Source: Dryomyza anilis
Lineage: Eukaryota; Arthropoda; Insecta; Diptera; Dryomyzidae
Assembly: GCA_951804985.1 (NCBI GenBank)
Contig: OX638133.1
Coordinates: 9,506,501 to 9,570,500 of the forward strand
DNA length: 64,000 nucleotides
Direction of reading: 5' to 3'
Shown here in pieces: positions 1-12,300 of this stretch. The notes below the pieces were generated by a model, which saw only the letters and a program-made list of their open reading frames with translations, was not told where the DNA came from and searched no databases. How positions within the stretch are numbered: the stretch's first letter is position 1; the number at the start of each line of letters is the position of its first letter. The position numbers were made by a program, and so were the translations under genes.

Positions 1-482
1 GTAATTGCCTGCAATGAATTTCTAGATCGTCATACACATTCTTCAAATTGTATCGGAATTTTATTTTTTCGAAGAAATACAATTTCAAAGCATTGTAGAA
101 TAATGCCGAGGCATATATTTACACAAATTTTACGAAAGTAAGTCGATATTTATACCTGTACCGTGTACAATGGATTGACAAATTTAATAATAACAAATGT
201 ATTACGATCAAAAGTAAATGTATTTGTTCTACTATTTTTTATTTCATAAGAAATTTAGAAAAATATGAAAAGATTACTATAAATGCATGTAATAGTGCAT
301 AACAAAGTTGCTGCAATATGTAGAATATATTTACTACATTATGCAAAAAATGTAGTTTGTATTTATTTTCAGAATGTTTGTAGTGAAATCAAATTGAATG
401 AACTATATTTTTCGAAACGAAATACATAAATGTTGTAAATTTGACAATATTAATTTTCTCAATGTAGATATTTATAATATTC

Positions 483-739
483 ATATCGTCGTTGTAGAAC
501 GAAAAGTCATTTTCGAAATGCCAAATATTCACTTACAAAAATCTTTATAAATCTGTCAATTTTTAATCGATGATCTCAATTTGTTTTTACCACATGATAA
601 AAGAAATGTTAATCTATTAATTGATTTTTCAACTTTAAAAATGTATCATTTACTTTTTATAATATTAATCAACAAACCGAAAAATTAAGTTTTTCATAAA
701 AATGTATTTGGTGACTTTTGTGCTCTACAACGACGATAT
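483..739. repeat. CGTCG-family MITE, copy 1
   Basis: A 257-bp element in intron 2 of pseudogene A. Its ends are inverted repeats: ATATCGTCGTTGTAGA at the left and the complement at the right. Three more copies occur in the window (16809-17097, 22350-22592, 23015-23945), sharing the whole interior. No coding capacity. Non-autonomous DNA transposon; the superfamily was not assigned. Confidence 0.85.
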
Positions 740-1040
740 GTGAATAATTGTCTGAGAAAATTTCCCTACTCCCCGATATTACAACCAACTAATCATGACA
801 GACATATAATATCAAAATTCCTTAGATAAATTAATTCTAAAAGCTCTTACATTTTGTAGGTTTGTAAAACTGAAGAATTTTCGAAATTATCTTCCGATGA
901 ATTACGTAAAATATTAACTCATGATGACATCCTGGTGGATTCTGAAGAAACTATATTCAATAGTTTAATGTCACGGATTGAATACGACAAAGCTAATCGT
1001 TTGGGTGGTTTTCCAAATTACTACTACTTTACAATAACCA

Positions 1041-1260
1041 CACCCAGAAAAACATTCCCTCAAACCCCATTAAAATTTGTCAATAGGACAATTATTGATT
1101 TAATGGTATACAAAAAATAAATCTTTTCATATAAACTCAATGGAAATGTCATGGTATTTTCTAGTATTTAATAGTATTTTCCGATTAAAATTATAATTTA
1201 TCCTTTTGACTATTTTTAATAGTAAAAAACTATTATTTATATAGTATTTTCTTCTGGGTG
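1041..1260 (-). mobile_element. CACCCAG-family MITE replacing part of KLHL-A
   Basis: A 220-bp element with ends CACCCAGAAAA and TTCTTCTGGGTG, flanked on both sides by the dinucleotide CA (1039-1040, 1261-1262), which may be a target duplication. It is the reverse complement of the shell of the element at 14343-15240. It lies between BACK and kelch exon remnants of pseudogene A; coding sequence equivalent to about 200 codons is absent at this point, so the insertion is associated with a deletion. Confidence 0.8.
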
Positions 1261-2042
1261 CATGTATGGTGTGGACATACAAACAATGCATTGTGTGGAA
1301 TTGATTGCCATGAGTTCAAAACGCAGATTGATGGGTGTCGCGGAGCTTGATGGATTGATGTATGCAGTGGGAGGAGGTTGCACTGAAGTTGAGAGGTAAC
1401 GAAGTAGGTAAATTATTTGATAGATTTATATTAAATACGAATTTATGTAGATGGGTTCCGAAGACAAATACGTGGAGCTCTGTTTCACCAATGGTTTAAA
1501 ATCGAACAGATCCACGAGTTGCTGCGCTTGGTGGTCTTTTGTATGTTGTTGGAGGAAAGAATAGCTATAAGTGGCTTATTGCTATAGAATGTTACGATCC
1601 ACGTACTGATCGATGGACTTTCAAAACGGCAATGAATATAAAACCAGAGAATTTTGGTGTAAGTGAGATCATTGAATCCCTGATAATATTTAGCAATATA
1701 ATTTATCACAAACTGTAGGTCACAGCATGTCGCGGTTACATTTACGTCGTAACGCTCAACGCTTTTGAGCGTTATAATCCCGCTACAAATACTTGGTCTT
1801 CAGTAAATAGTTTTAAACTCTTTTAAAGTTGATTCCAAATTAATTTAATTCTATTGATGGTTTGTTCGAGAAGTATTACAATAACTGATGTGAAATGCAC
1901 ATCGCTAGGTGATCGTGTAATAGCTGTTTGTAGCAATGGAAAAGTGGAGGAGTACGATCCGAGTTCAAACCTGTGGAAATCAATTAAAACTAATCCAGTT
2001 GACGCACAAAATATGACAGGCCTGTTTACATTTCACATGTGA

Positions 2043-2508
2043 TAATATTACTTACGAATCAATGTTTTTTTTGTAATAAGTGAGTTTAAAATTATATGTA
2101 TGACATTTTTCCACAATGTATCGGGGATATTTTCGACAAACACATATCAAATTTTTAAGGCAGATTCCGTACATTTTTTGGCAACAGACAGAAAATAGGC
2201 AAAAACTTTGTCTACTTGAAATCTTTTGAATAAATATGTCAAAACTACCCTATGGCTGCCAAAACATTATAACAATTGAATTTTTATAAAAAATTTTAAA
2301 TTCTAAATTGTTTTAATCGCAAATTTATATATATCGAGTGCTTATATTCAATACTGCATATCTACAATTTTGACGAAAATGAGATTTTGATAAAGAAATC
2401 TTCACTGATCACCCCTGCATCTATGACATTGATTTAGAACCAAAAAAATATTTCGATTACTGTTATATTTTCATTTTAACAATTTGTCTATCTACATGAA
2501 TGATTTTT
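2043..2508. other. AT-rich spacer, nothing recognised
   Basis: No reading frame, repeat structure or RNA gene could be supported here. It is the 3' flank of pseudogene A. Confidence 0.5.
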
Positions 2509-3170
2509 ATACCCTACACTAAGAGTGAAAGGGTATATTCAGTTTGTACGCCGTTTGTAACACCCAGAAGGAAGCATCTCCGGTATGGAAAAGTATATAT
2601 ATTCTTGATCAGCATGACCTCCTGAGTCGATTTAGCGATGTCCGTCCGTCTGTCTGTCTGTCTGTTGAAATCCCTATTACTTTTAAAATTGAAGAGCTAG
2701 ATAAATGAAACTTATAACTTAGATTACTAATATACCTACGCTGTATGTGCAGTCCATTGTGACCTATGATCCGACCACTTATGTTCAAATACTTCATATA
2801 AAATGTACATATAAAGATCATTTTTTATGTATACCGGGTTAGGTAAACTTTTTTGGTCAAATATATAATACATGATAATAATTTTTTCCGGCGAAAAGAC
2901 TTGTGGTTCACAAAAAAAAATCGAAATTCGGTACACCTACCCATTTGTAAATATGGGTATCAAATGAATGGAAATTCTTCAACGATTGAAAGTTTGTAGT
3001 TATTTTCAGGATTCGTATACCCTGGTGACCTATATACCACTTTTAATGGTAACCACACATATGTGTAGGGTATTTATAGTCGGCTTAGACCGACTATAAT
3101 TTTAATAATCCTAACTATCATAATTACACCTACTTTAAAATTTCCCATGTGATCTAACCTTTCCAACAGG
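2509..3170 (+). mobile_element. mini-me-like (DINE-1/Helentron-type) element, subfamily A copy 1
   Basis: Begins with a hairpin, ATACCCTACACT-aag-AGTGaAAGGGTAT, continues with a short TA run, a conserved core around TTCTTGATCAGCATGACC and a (GTCY)n run, and near its end has a second hairpin ATAGTCGG-cttaga-CCGACTAT. TA run, core and GTCY run is the layout described for dipteran mini-me elements, later linked to DINE-1/Helentrons. It sits directly after a run of five T and shows no target duplication. Non-coding. Confidence 0.8.
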
Positions 3171-3880
3171 TTTATGAATGTAATAGTATCTATCTTCACA
3201 CAATTTTAGCTTAAGGGTTTATAATGACTATAAATAAGCGTTCCAAGTATGGAATAGTATATTTATTCTTCTTAAGCGTAATTTAATGAGTTAATTTCGT
3301 CCTGTCCATCCGTTTGTCCGTCCTAACTCACAAAGAATCGACTCAAGTTGTATGAAAAAGGATATAAAATCTATGTAAAAACTATGAAATCGGTTAACAA
3401 AGGATGACGTCACATTTTCTCAATGGATATACAATATCATAGAAGCTATAGGAGCTATTAAAAGAATTTTTCGTATACGGAAAACTAACTTTTCAAAGAT
3501 TTTTCCTATTCGAATATGAAGCCTTAAGGGACGAAATTTGAATTTAGTCTGTACTGAGAAATATAGCTTGTACCATTACGTTTATGGTATTTTCAGACAA
3601 GATGTTTAGTGTTATTTTTAAATAAAGTTTTCCGATATGTTAAGGATTCGTATGATATTTACGAGGTCAATACATCCATATCCTCCGAAATAGAATATTA
3701 GTTTAAATATTTAGGATAACATTCATGATTTTAAAATAGCGATAACCTCTTTAACCATCATACCTCGTGAACCGAAAATGGTAGAACAAAAATTAGTCGG
3801 TGAATTTTGTTTAGGTTACACCAGGATATAAAAGAATGAACAAATCGCTGATTTCAAGAATATTTTCTGATCTATCTCCA
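3171..3880 (+). repeat. Diverged mini-me-like remnant
   Basis: A stretch near 3240-3330 keeps a TA-rich run, a TTCTTCTTAAGC core and GTCC/GTTTGTCC runs in mini-me order, but the ends are not clear. The remainder of the interval holds nothing I recognise. Confidence 0.4.
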
Positions 3881-4715
3881 CACCCAGAAAAAAAAACATG
3901 GTCAATTGATAGTATTTCAATAGGATGCGTCCCATTAGTTCAGTAATATTGAAACTGTTAATACAATGTGTGGTTGTACCATAAATTTTATAATGTGATA
4001 TTTTAATTACAATAAGAAAGACCTATACCAATTTAATGATACGTATTATTAATTATATGGTAAAGTCGAATTACATTTTCCTAATAATTTATTAAAACAA
4101 AAATGTATTTTAGTTATTTTATTGTATATATTATTTTATTCAAAAGTCGAAATTGATATTCATTTTTACAACACACACAAAAAACGATACTTCTTGTTAC
4201 AAAAGATTATAAAACATTTAATGTTTGCTTGGGTTTCCAATAATTGATTGTAGTACTTGAGTCTGCAGTTATTTTTGAGTCTGTTGCCATAATAGAAGTT
4301 CGATGTATTATTTATTTTCTGTAATAAATATAAATATAAATAAATATAATTTATTTGCATTAAATACATTGAGTCCTTACCAATATCGCGTTTAATAATG
4401 TGGATCATTACAAAAAATACATACGATCATTATGAGTAAACACGCAGAGTGACGTACAAAAACGAACATGTTTGTATTCGTTTTATGTTTTTTTACACCA
4501 CGTTTATTATTATAGAGGGAAACCATTAAAACAACAGTATTTATTCTATTTAAAATAATAATATTGAAATATTTAAATTTATGGTATTGAATTTTTCAAA
4601 TATTATTGAATTAATTAGAAAACTTTTGATTTAAAAAAACAAAACTATTAATACATGAACCATAAGATCAATGGTCGTACAATAAAGTACTTAATGGTAC
4701 ATTTTCTTCTGAGTG
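3881..4715 (+). mobile_element. CACCCAG-family DNA element, long form
   Basis: About 835 bp between CACCCAGAAAA and TTTTCTTCTGAGTG, flanked by CA on each side. Its left 560 bp recur in reverse orientation at 11861-12300. Same termini as the 220-bp element in pseudogene A, so short and long non-autonomous forms of one family exist here. No transposase reading frame is visible. Confidence 0.75.
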
Positions 4716-5450
<735 letters not shown>

Positions 5451-6548
5451 ATACCCTACACCTATGAGGTACAGGGTATATTAACTTTGTGCATATATTG
5501 TTACGCCCCTTAGGAGGCGTGTCCGGTATGGAAAAGTATATATATTCTTGATCAGCATCACTACCCGAGTCCGTTTAGCCATGTCCGTCTGTCTGTCTGT
5601 CCGTCTTGCTGTCCGAATACAGAATAACTTGAGAAATACTGATCAGAATGCGATGAAATTTCGTCTCAATATATTTTAGCCAAAAGTAGGAATTGAGTTT
5701 GAAAATGAGCCAAATAGGTCAACGGACACGCCCACCTCCCATACAAGTCACTTTTATATAACTCTTTCGGAACTAATAACTCGAAAAGTATTCAAGGTAC
5801 AGTTATGAAATTTAAAAGATATTGTTAGAATTCACCTATAAATATGTGGTCCAAAAATGGGCGTGATCCGCCCACTTTTTTTTTCATTATTTCCCGGCTG
5901 ACGCCATTTTCGAAATTAGAGTTACAAATACATTGAGTTACAAATACATTGAATATTGAAAAATTTAGAAAATTATTTTTTTAAATATGATTTCATCAAA
6001 AAACCACCTTGCAATTTAAATGAACATTTACAATAAATTGATGAAAATTTTGGATTTTTTTCAGAATTTTAAAAAGGGTCCTTTTTAAGGACCACAATTT
6101 TGAAGTGCAAAGATAATGACCACGGGCCAGATGTTAACGTTTAATTTTCTAAAAGCTTGCTTTATTAGCTTTAAAACGAGTAATTAATGGAGTTTCTAGC
6201 ATTTCTAGTTCAAGAGATATTTAAATATGTACCACCACACAAAAGTGATTTTTGGCTTTTTTTTCAACTTTGAGCCACTGTATCTCTGGAAGTAGTGGTC
6301 GGAAAAAATAAAAAAAAAATGGTTAGAGCATGCCTCGATACCCTTTATCATTAAAATCGAAAAGAAATAATCTCAAATTTGACTTTTTTTTGACGATTTG
6401 GTGTGGGATGGCCCATATATGATTTTAATAATTTACGGCTAAAATTTCCACTATGAAAACCCGGGAAATAATGTAAACAAAATGTAGGCGGATGATCACG
6501 CTCATTTTTGGACCACATTTTTTTAGATGAAACAGTACAATACTTGTA

Positions 6549-6855
6549 GCCGCGGTAGCTCAGTGGTTAGTGCGTTGGACTGCGAGCCGAAAGGTCCCAG
6601 GTCAAGCCTGGACTGGGGCTAAAAACATCTTTTCATAACAACATTTTTCTATAACGCGATACCTCTCGGCAGTAAATGGCAAACCTACGAAAGTAAAACA
6701 TTGCCTATGAAAAGCTCTCACCCGCCGTTCGGATTCGGCAATAAACTGTAGGTCCCACCAATTTGAGTACAAATATAACACGCACAGCTCAAAATGGTGA
6801 GAGAGCTCGGCCTAAGTTCTTATAGGACTGTAGTGCCAAACTATTATTAATATTA
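6549..6855 (+). repeat. tRNA-derived SINE, copy 1 (full length)
   Basis: About 305 bp starting with a tRNA-like head: GCCGCGGTAGCTCAGTGG has a good Pol III A box, and GGTCAAGCCTGG is a slightly mutated B box. A family-specific body follows (CGCCGTTCGGATTCGGCAA, GGTGAGAGAGCTCGGCCTAA) and the tail is ATT repeats. Related copies: 8305-8608, 10045-10365, 17636-17870 and an antisense piece at 46009-46060. Confidence 0.9.
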
Positions 6856-7518
6856 ACTAGCTGGACCCGTTCACAGCTTCGCCCATGCTAAGTTTTTGTG
6901 GTTGTAAAACTATATCGTTTTTTTATGGGAGCTGCCATGCCCCATTGTTCAATCTCGTCCATATTCTACGTGATGATCGGAGTTTTAAATATGAACATTT
7001 GATTTTTAGCATTTTTAATGTTGTTGTTATACGAAAGGTGCCACGCCCTTTATACAATCCCGCCCACATTCTACGTGACGAATCTACTTTTTAATATTAA
7101 CCTTTGTTTCAAACTCTGGTCAGGAGTTATAGCATTTTTAAAGTTATGGTTATATGGGAAGTGCCACGCTCCTTTATAAAATTCCGCCCACATTTAGAAA
7201 AAATATAAACAACAAAAAAATAGATTACTGAGCCCAATTTCATGACTGTGGCAATCTTATACAGATATTTTGAATTAAATCAAACGCTCTCACGTCGGGA
7301 AATCAACACCCTGTTCAAATTTCAAGTTCCCAGTGTCAAATTTAGATTTTTTCGATTTTCCGGCTTTTCCATTGGGTTTTTACGACTTTTCCTTTTTCCT
7401 AAACCACTCTTGCATTGACACAAACAAAATACAAAAAGAATCAGGCAAATCCGTCGGTTCGTTCTCCCGTGATGTTCTGGCACACACAGGACATTTCATT
7501 TTTATATATATAGATACT
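6856..7518 (-). repeat. CTAGCTGG-type interspersed repeat
   Basis: Starts ACTAGCTGGACCCGTTCACA and ends TTTTATATATATAGAT. Two internal direct units carry GCCACGCCC and CGCCCACATTCTACGTGA. The element at 57219-58193 has the same kind of ends in the opposite orientation (ATCTATATATATAAA and CGAAGCCCGGG..CTAGT), and 52360-52660 shares the CGCCCACA..TACTTGGCGA unit. Class not settled. Confidence 0.55.
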
Positions 7519-7858
7519 TTTTAAATTCTATAACTATATCTTGAATACTTTTAGAGTTATTAGTTCTTAAAGAGTTATATAAAAATGACTTGAATGGTAG
7601 GTGGACGTGTCCGTTGACCGATTTGGCTCATTTCCAAACTTAGTTCCTACTTTTGGCTCAAACATATTGAGACAAAATTTCATAGCATTCTGATCAGTAT
7701 GGACATAGCAGACAGACAAATGGACATAGCTTAACGGACTCGGGTAGTGATGCTGATCAATAACATATATACTTTTCCATACCGGACATGCCTCCTAAGG
7801 GGTGTTACAATATATGCACAAAGTTTATATACCCTGTACCTCATAGGTGTAGGGTATA

Positions 7859-8304
7859 ATTATTATAGTAAGAGCAAGTCAACAGTTTGTGTTCGGCAAG
7901 CCATGAAACTGTAACGGTTGACTAAAAATTAATAATTTTTAAGACCATAATTTTAGTAAGAGATTTAAAGTTAAGTAAAAAAGAAATTCTAGTTATAGAT
8001 TTTTTATATTGGAAGCAATAATAATTCAATTGAAAATGGTCGTTAAATGTTCAAAAATGTTTTAAGCTCTTTGCGCAACATCACAGGATCAATTTATGTT
8101 GCTCTTAATTTCAGAGGTCCTAGTTTCAGAATGTCGACGCGCAGCGAAACATTTTAACATTTTTGAATCAGTCTAATGTACACCGAGAAAATGAGTGTAG
8201 TCAAATTTTTTACATTTATGTATTTGTTTTGAAAACAAATGTAGTTATACTATATATTTTTACTTTGTAAGTACATTGATATGTATTTGACTTATTCATA
8301 ATAA
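7859..8304. other. AT-rich spacer, nothing recognised
   Basis: No supported gene or repeat in this stretch. Confidence 0.45.
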
Positions 8305-8608
8305 ACTCAGTGGTTAGTGCGTTGGACTGCGACCCGAAAGGTCCCCGGTTCAAGCCTGGACTGGGGCTAACAACATCTTTTCATAGAAACATTTTTTCTA
8401 TACCGCGCTACCTCTCGTCAGTAAATGGCAAACCTACGAGAGTAAAAAATTGCCTATGAAAAGCTCTCACCCGCCGTTCGGATTCGGCAATAAACTGTAG
8501 GTCCCACCACTTTGAGTACAAATATAACACGCACAGCTCAAAATGGTGAGAGAGCTCGGCCTAAGTTCTTATAGAGCTGTAGTGCCAAACTATTATTATT
8601 ATTATTAA
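8305..8608 (+). repeat. tRNA-derived SINE, copy 2 (5' truncated)
   Basis: Begins at CTCAGTGGTTAGTGCG, missing about the first ten bases of the tRNA head, keeps an intact B box GGTTCAAGCC and the full body, and ends in five ATT units. Nearly identical to the copies at 6549 and 10045. Confidence 0.9.
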
Positions 8609-8745
8609 TCAGCCTAACCAATAAACGAAATAAAGTCGACTCTAAAGATAGTATCAGCTTTTCCGACAATTTTCTCTAATATTTATTTGTCAAAAGCTGT
8701 TACTTTCTTTAAAGTCGACATTATTTCGTTAATTGGTAAGGCTGA
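8609..8745. repeat. 137-bp MITE abutting the SINE tail
   Basis: Inverted arms of about 40 bp: TCAGCCTAACCAATAAACGA at the left and the near-complement ending ATTGGTAAGGCTGA at the right, each containing AAAGTCGAC. The centre has no coding potential. It starts exactly where the ATT tail of the SINE ends. Confidence 0.85.
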
Positions 8746-10044
8746 ATGTATTCAAAATTATTTTTTTTAGATATTGTAGAAAGAAAAGATAGTTGTAACA
8801 ACCAATTTTATTTAGCTAAAACAATATTTTTACAAATTCGTTGATGGAACTGCCATTGACGGTTGTCGCTTGTAATATTTTCAAATACACATAATCCAAA
8901 CTTTTCAAAAACTGCTCTAAATTAGTTGTTGTTCAAACTAGAACCCTTAAGAGTTGAGAGAACCGAATAAGCTAATTGAAAATGATTTGGCTGTAGCAAC
9001 AAATTTATATTTTGCGTCTATATTGAACTATATTTATTTATACGGTTCACAGAACTAATTGTTCGGTTAGTTGCAACCCACAACTGTTTAACTACATAAA
9101 TTATAAGGTCAACGGATAAGTGCAAATGCCATTTATTTGTTTCAGCACGCAATTCACACTTCGTTGAGCACGACTGGAGGATGTATTGTAAGGACATTAA
9201 GGAATATTAAATAACTACTTAAAGAAAATACAAAAAATAAATGCATTCAGCAAAATGCACCATGCAACAGTATTGGCGACCCTCTGTTTATAAATTTTTA
9301 ACCAAATTAGCGAACCATGAAAAAATACGTTGCCGTTTATGCTGACGATGACCAGCACCGCTTTGTGGTTATTAATTTGTGTTTAGGGTACAAAACTAAC
9401 ATAAAAGGTAACGTATTTTCCCTTCATTTTTTTTTTTTTTGCAAAAATTCACTTTAAAGATCTTTGTTTAGAACTTTAAAAGTATTTCTTTGACTTTTTT
9501 TATTATATACTGTACATAATTGTAAAAATTATACAAAATATAATGCAATTTTTTTTGATGGCACAATTTTTATACTACCTTATATAATAAACAGAACCAA
9601 CTGGCAATATGAACAATCGCGAATAAAGGAAACTTCCGGTAGTTATCAGCAACCATGCGAAACTCCCTTGTAACGTCATGTTATTTCTATTATAATTTTA
9701 TACATATTTAATGAGGTTCCAGTGCCCGGAAAGCATTTCCCATAGGAAGCATACTGATTCCCCCATATAACCGACGATATGGAAAAAAAAATTGCAATAC
9801 TAATATAATTTGTGAACGATTTAAATTTTATTAAATTATAATAGTTATTTTACAGTTTTATATTTATTTATTTAGATTTTATGAATTCGAATTTGTTCCT
9901 CAAGTTTGTGAAGAAATAAAATCTAAAAAAAATAAATAAAAGAAGTCCGAAACACGACCAACCTTTTCAGCAGTCGAACCAAATTTCATCAATAGTAATT
10001 CCTGCCGAGCCACGTCCTATTTTTGTATACTATACTACACGGTA
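8746..10044. other. Gene-poor spacer with a possible LTR/primer-binding-site remnant
   Basis: At 9225-9285 an AATAAA-like signal, CAACA and TTGGCGACC follow one another as at the end of an insect Ty3-type LTR with its primer-binding site; a 46-codon open frame (9317-9457, starts MKKYVAVYADDDQ) follows. Neither is strong. The rest shows nothing. Confidence 0.25.
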
Positions 10045-10365
10045 GCCGCGGTAGCTCAGTGGTTAGTGCGTTGGACTGCGAGCCGAAAGGTCCCCGGTTC
10101 AAGCCTGGACTGGGGCTAAAACAATTTTTCATAGAAACATTTTTCTATACCGCGCTACCTCTCGTCAGTAAATGGCAAACCTATGAGAGTAAAACCATTG
10201 CCTATGAAAAAGCTCTCACTCGCCGTTCGGATTCGGCAATAAACTGTAGGTCCCACCACTTTGAGTACAAATATAGCACGCACAGCTCAAAATGGTGAGA
10301 GAGCTCGGCCTAAGTTCTTATAGGACTGTTGTGCCAAATTATTATTATATTATTATATTATATTA
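10045..10365 (+). repeat. tRNA-derived SINE, copy 3
   Basis: Full-length copy with A box (TAGCTCAGTGG), B box (GGTTCAAGCC), body and a TAT/ATT tail. The open frame running through it (RGSSVVSALDCEPKG) is a by-product of the tRNA-like head and not a gene. The CACGG element begins directly at its tail. Confidence 0.92.
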
Positions 10366-11860
10366 CACGGATAGAAAAGATTTGTTTGAATATGTTTGAA
10401 TGTAATTAAAAAGTAACACGAAATTACCATACATGTATTAGGAATGAAATGTAATTAAATTATAATCGAAATTGAATTTATTTTTATTCACGTGTAAACA
10501 TTATTATATTGTCCAGCAGAATCTGTCAAATTTACCATAAATATGTTACAATACCAACATAAAATTTTAATTGCATTTGAATAAACTATTTCTTGGCAAT
10601 TTACTTGGTTTAAACTATGTTTCCAAACACAGAAAATGCTAATCAAAACTAAATACAACGTATGTTCGCAACGCTCGCCTTAATTCGATAATTTATCGAC
10701 TGACGTAGTTGGCAATGTTGTGCAGCATTTTCTACCTACGCCATCTTTTGCCATCGTTTGAACATATTGATGTTTAAAAACAAACAAAAAAAGAAATTGG
10801 ATTTAAATAAATTTATTCTTGCAACATTCTTCTTATATACGAAGTTGGCACTCGTTGAGCAGAATTTTCTACCTACGTCTCTTTTGTCGTCGTTTGAAGT
10901 CATTTTAAACATACTGATGTTTGAAAACAAACAAAAAAAAAAAATGAATTCAAATTTAAATAAATGTATTCTTGCAGCTCTCCTCTTGTATACAAAGTTG
11001 ACACTCGGTGATCGGCATTTTCAGCGTACGTGTTTTTTGTTGTTCGTTGAGAAAACGTGTTCGCGTAAATATATAAATTGTGTTACAAAAAGTACAAATA
11101 GTAACAGAGTATAATATAGTGCAGTATATAATTTCTGAAACTAATGTGAAAAAACGACAAATAAAAAATCTGTGTTTCGATTTTCAAACAGAATTTGGCA
11201 TGTTATTTACAAAAGCCTCCGTGAATTCCTTGACTACGCTATGTGATCAACTGTAACTGTACCAAATATAAAGCGAGCATGGATCGGCTGGTTTAGCGTC
11301 TGCTGGTGCAATTGATGCTGTCACTTGTACTTGCAGTTTTAAACGAATTATCTATTTATGCATTTAAAAATTTGTATATGAATTTAATTATTATAAGTTC
11401 CCACTGTGCATGTTTAAAGATTTTTAATAAAAATTAATAAAAAACAACATTTTATTTTTATTTTATTTTCTTTCCAAAAATATTTAAATATGTTTCTATG
11501 CAAACATACTACTTTTTTAACTGAAAAAACTGATACGTTTCACAGGAAACATATTTATATTCAGGTCGTTCAAAATCATGTTTTATTTTGAACATATTTA
11601 TGTTTCGGTTCTAATATTTATTTTATTTGGATGTAGTAATTATTATGTAGAACATACTCCATTTTAAGGGGCAACATTAAAATGTTTCCGGGATATTATA
11701 ATGTAAGTCAGAGCTCATTAAAACACTGTTCAAGTCTCAATACAATCCTGTTTACAAATGATTAATCAGTCAATTAAATATTATGTTTACATAAAATTCC
11801 AAACATACATGTTAATGCCTGCAAAATTATGTTTGGGAGAGCCCTATTTTTTACAGCGTG
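10366..11860 (+). mobile_element. CACGG-family DNA element, copy 1
   Basis: A 1,495-bp repeat beginning CACGGATAGAAAAGATTT and ending TTTTTTACAGCGTG, flanked by TA on both sides. Other copies: 40636-42150, 59306-60597 and part of the tandem duplicate 61001-62049. The middle (about 10690-11040) holds three diverged units of about 150 bp, each with GTTGGCA..CATTTTCTACCTACG and ATTGATGTTTAAAAACAAAC. The 3' third is rich in AACATATTTATGTTTC-like palindromes. No transposase; non-autonomous. Confidence 0.85.
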
Positions 11861-12300
11861 TATTTATTACAGATAATAAATAGTAAAAGGAACTTCTATT
11901 AGGCGACTTGCAGACTCAAGTATTACAAACAATTATTGGAAACTGAAGCGAACATTAAATGTGTTATAACCTTTTTCAACGAGAAGTGTCCATTTATGTG
12001 TGTGATTTTTTTAAAAGTCAATTTCGTCAACTAAAATCCAATTTTGTTTTAATAAATAACTAGAAAATGTAATTCGACTATACTATAAAATTAATAATAC
12101 GTATCATTTAAAATTTATATGTCTTGCTTATTGTTATTAAAAGAGTACATTATAAAATTTATGGTAGAACTGCATATAGTATTAACAGTTCCTGTATTAC
12201 TGAATTAATGGGACGCATCCTATTGACCAATTTTAATAGTATAAATTACCGTGTTTGTATTGAAATACTATTAATTTACCATGTTTTATTTTCTGAATGT
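11861..12300 (-). mobile_element. CACCCAG-family element, truncated reverse copy
   Basis: Reverse complement of the left part of the element at 3881-4715, ending TTTTATTTTCTGAATG. It is cut exactly where the CACGG element ends, so the rest was lost or never present on the left side. Confidence 0.75.

Larger units (their letters stand above)
1..2042 (+). pseudogene. KLHL-A: broken BTB-BACK-Kelch gene, 5' part outside the window
   Basis: Remains of a kelch-like gene paralogous to KLHL-C and KLHL-D downstream. Visible exon remnants: 1-137 (end of BTB and start of BACK, FLDRH..SSNCIGI motif, donor GTAAGT), 860-1000 (BACK; ELRKIL, RIEYDKANR), 1263-1395, 1451-1658, 1719-1802 and 1860-2042 (kelch blades; IECYDPRTDRW). 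Exon 5 has the same length (208) and the last exon the same length (183) as in KLHL-C. Lesions seen: a one-base frameshift near 69-70, a TAG at 96-98 in the shifted frame, loss of the rest of exon 3 and the first part of exon 4 where a MITE lies (1041-1260), an in-frame TAA at 1497-1499, and the last acceptor reading TG instead of AG at 1858-1859. With this many breaks it cannot encode a full protein. BTB start lies upstream of the window. Confidence 0.9.
5451..7858. mobile_element. mini-me-like subfamily B pair in inverted orientation (composite)
   Basis: The left end (5451-5900) and right end (7530-7858) are inverted copies of one another: hairpin ATACCCTACACCTATGAGGT, CTTAGGAGG, a TA run with TTCTTGATCAGCATCACTAC core, GTCTGTCTGTC and a GTCAACGGACACGCCCACCT motif. 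The roughly 1.6 kb between them contains a SINE and a second repeat type. Single arms of this family also occur at 20396-20648 and 53001-53257, so the pair may be two independent insertions or one composite. Confidence 0.65.

Noticed and set aside
10023..10298. 91-codon frame RGSSVVSALDCEPKG...
   Set aside because: Typical by-product of a tRNA-derived SINE head; the Pol III boxes explain it.
10758..11114. 118-codon frame with internal repeats
   Set aside because: Falls in the repeated 150-bp units of the CACGG element; not conserved as a frame in the other copies.
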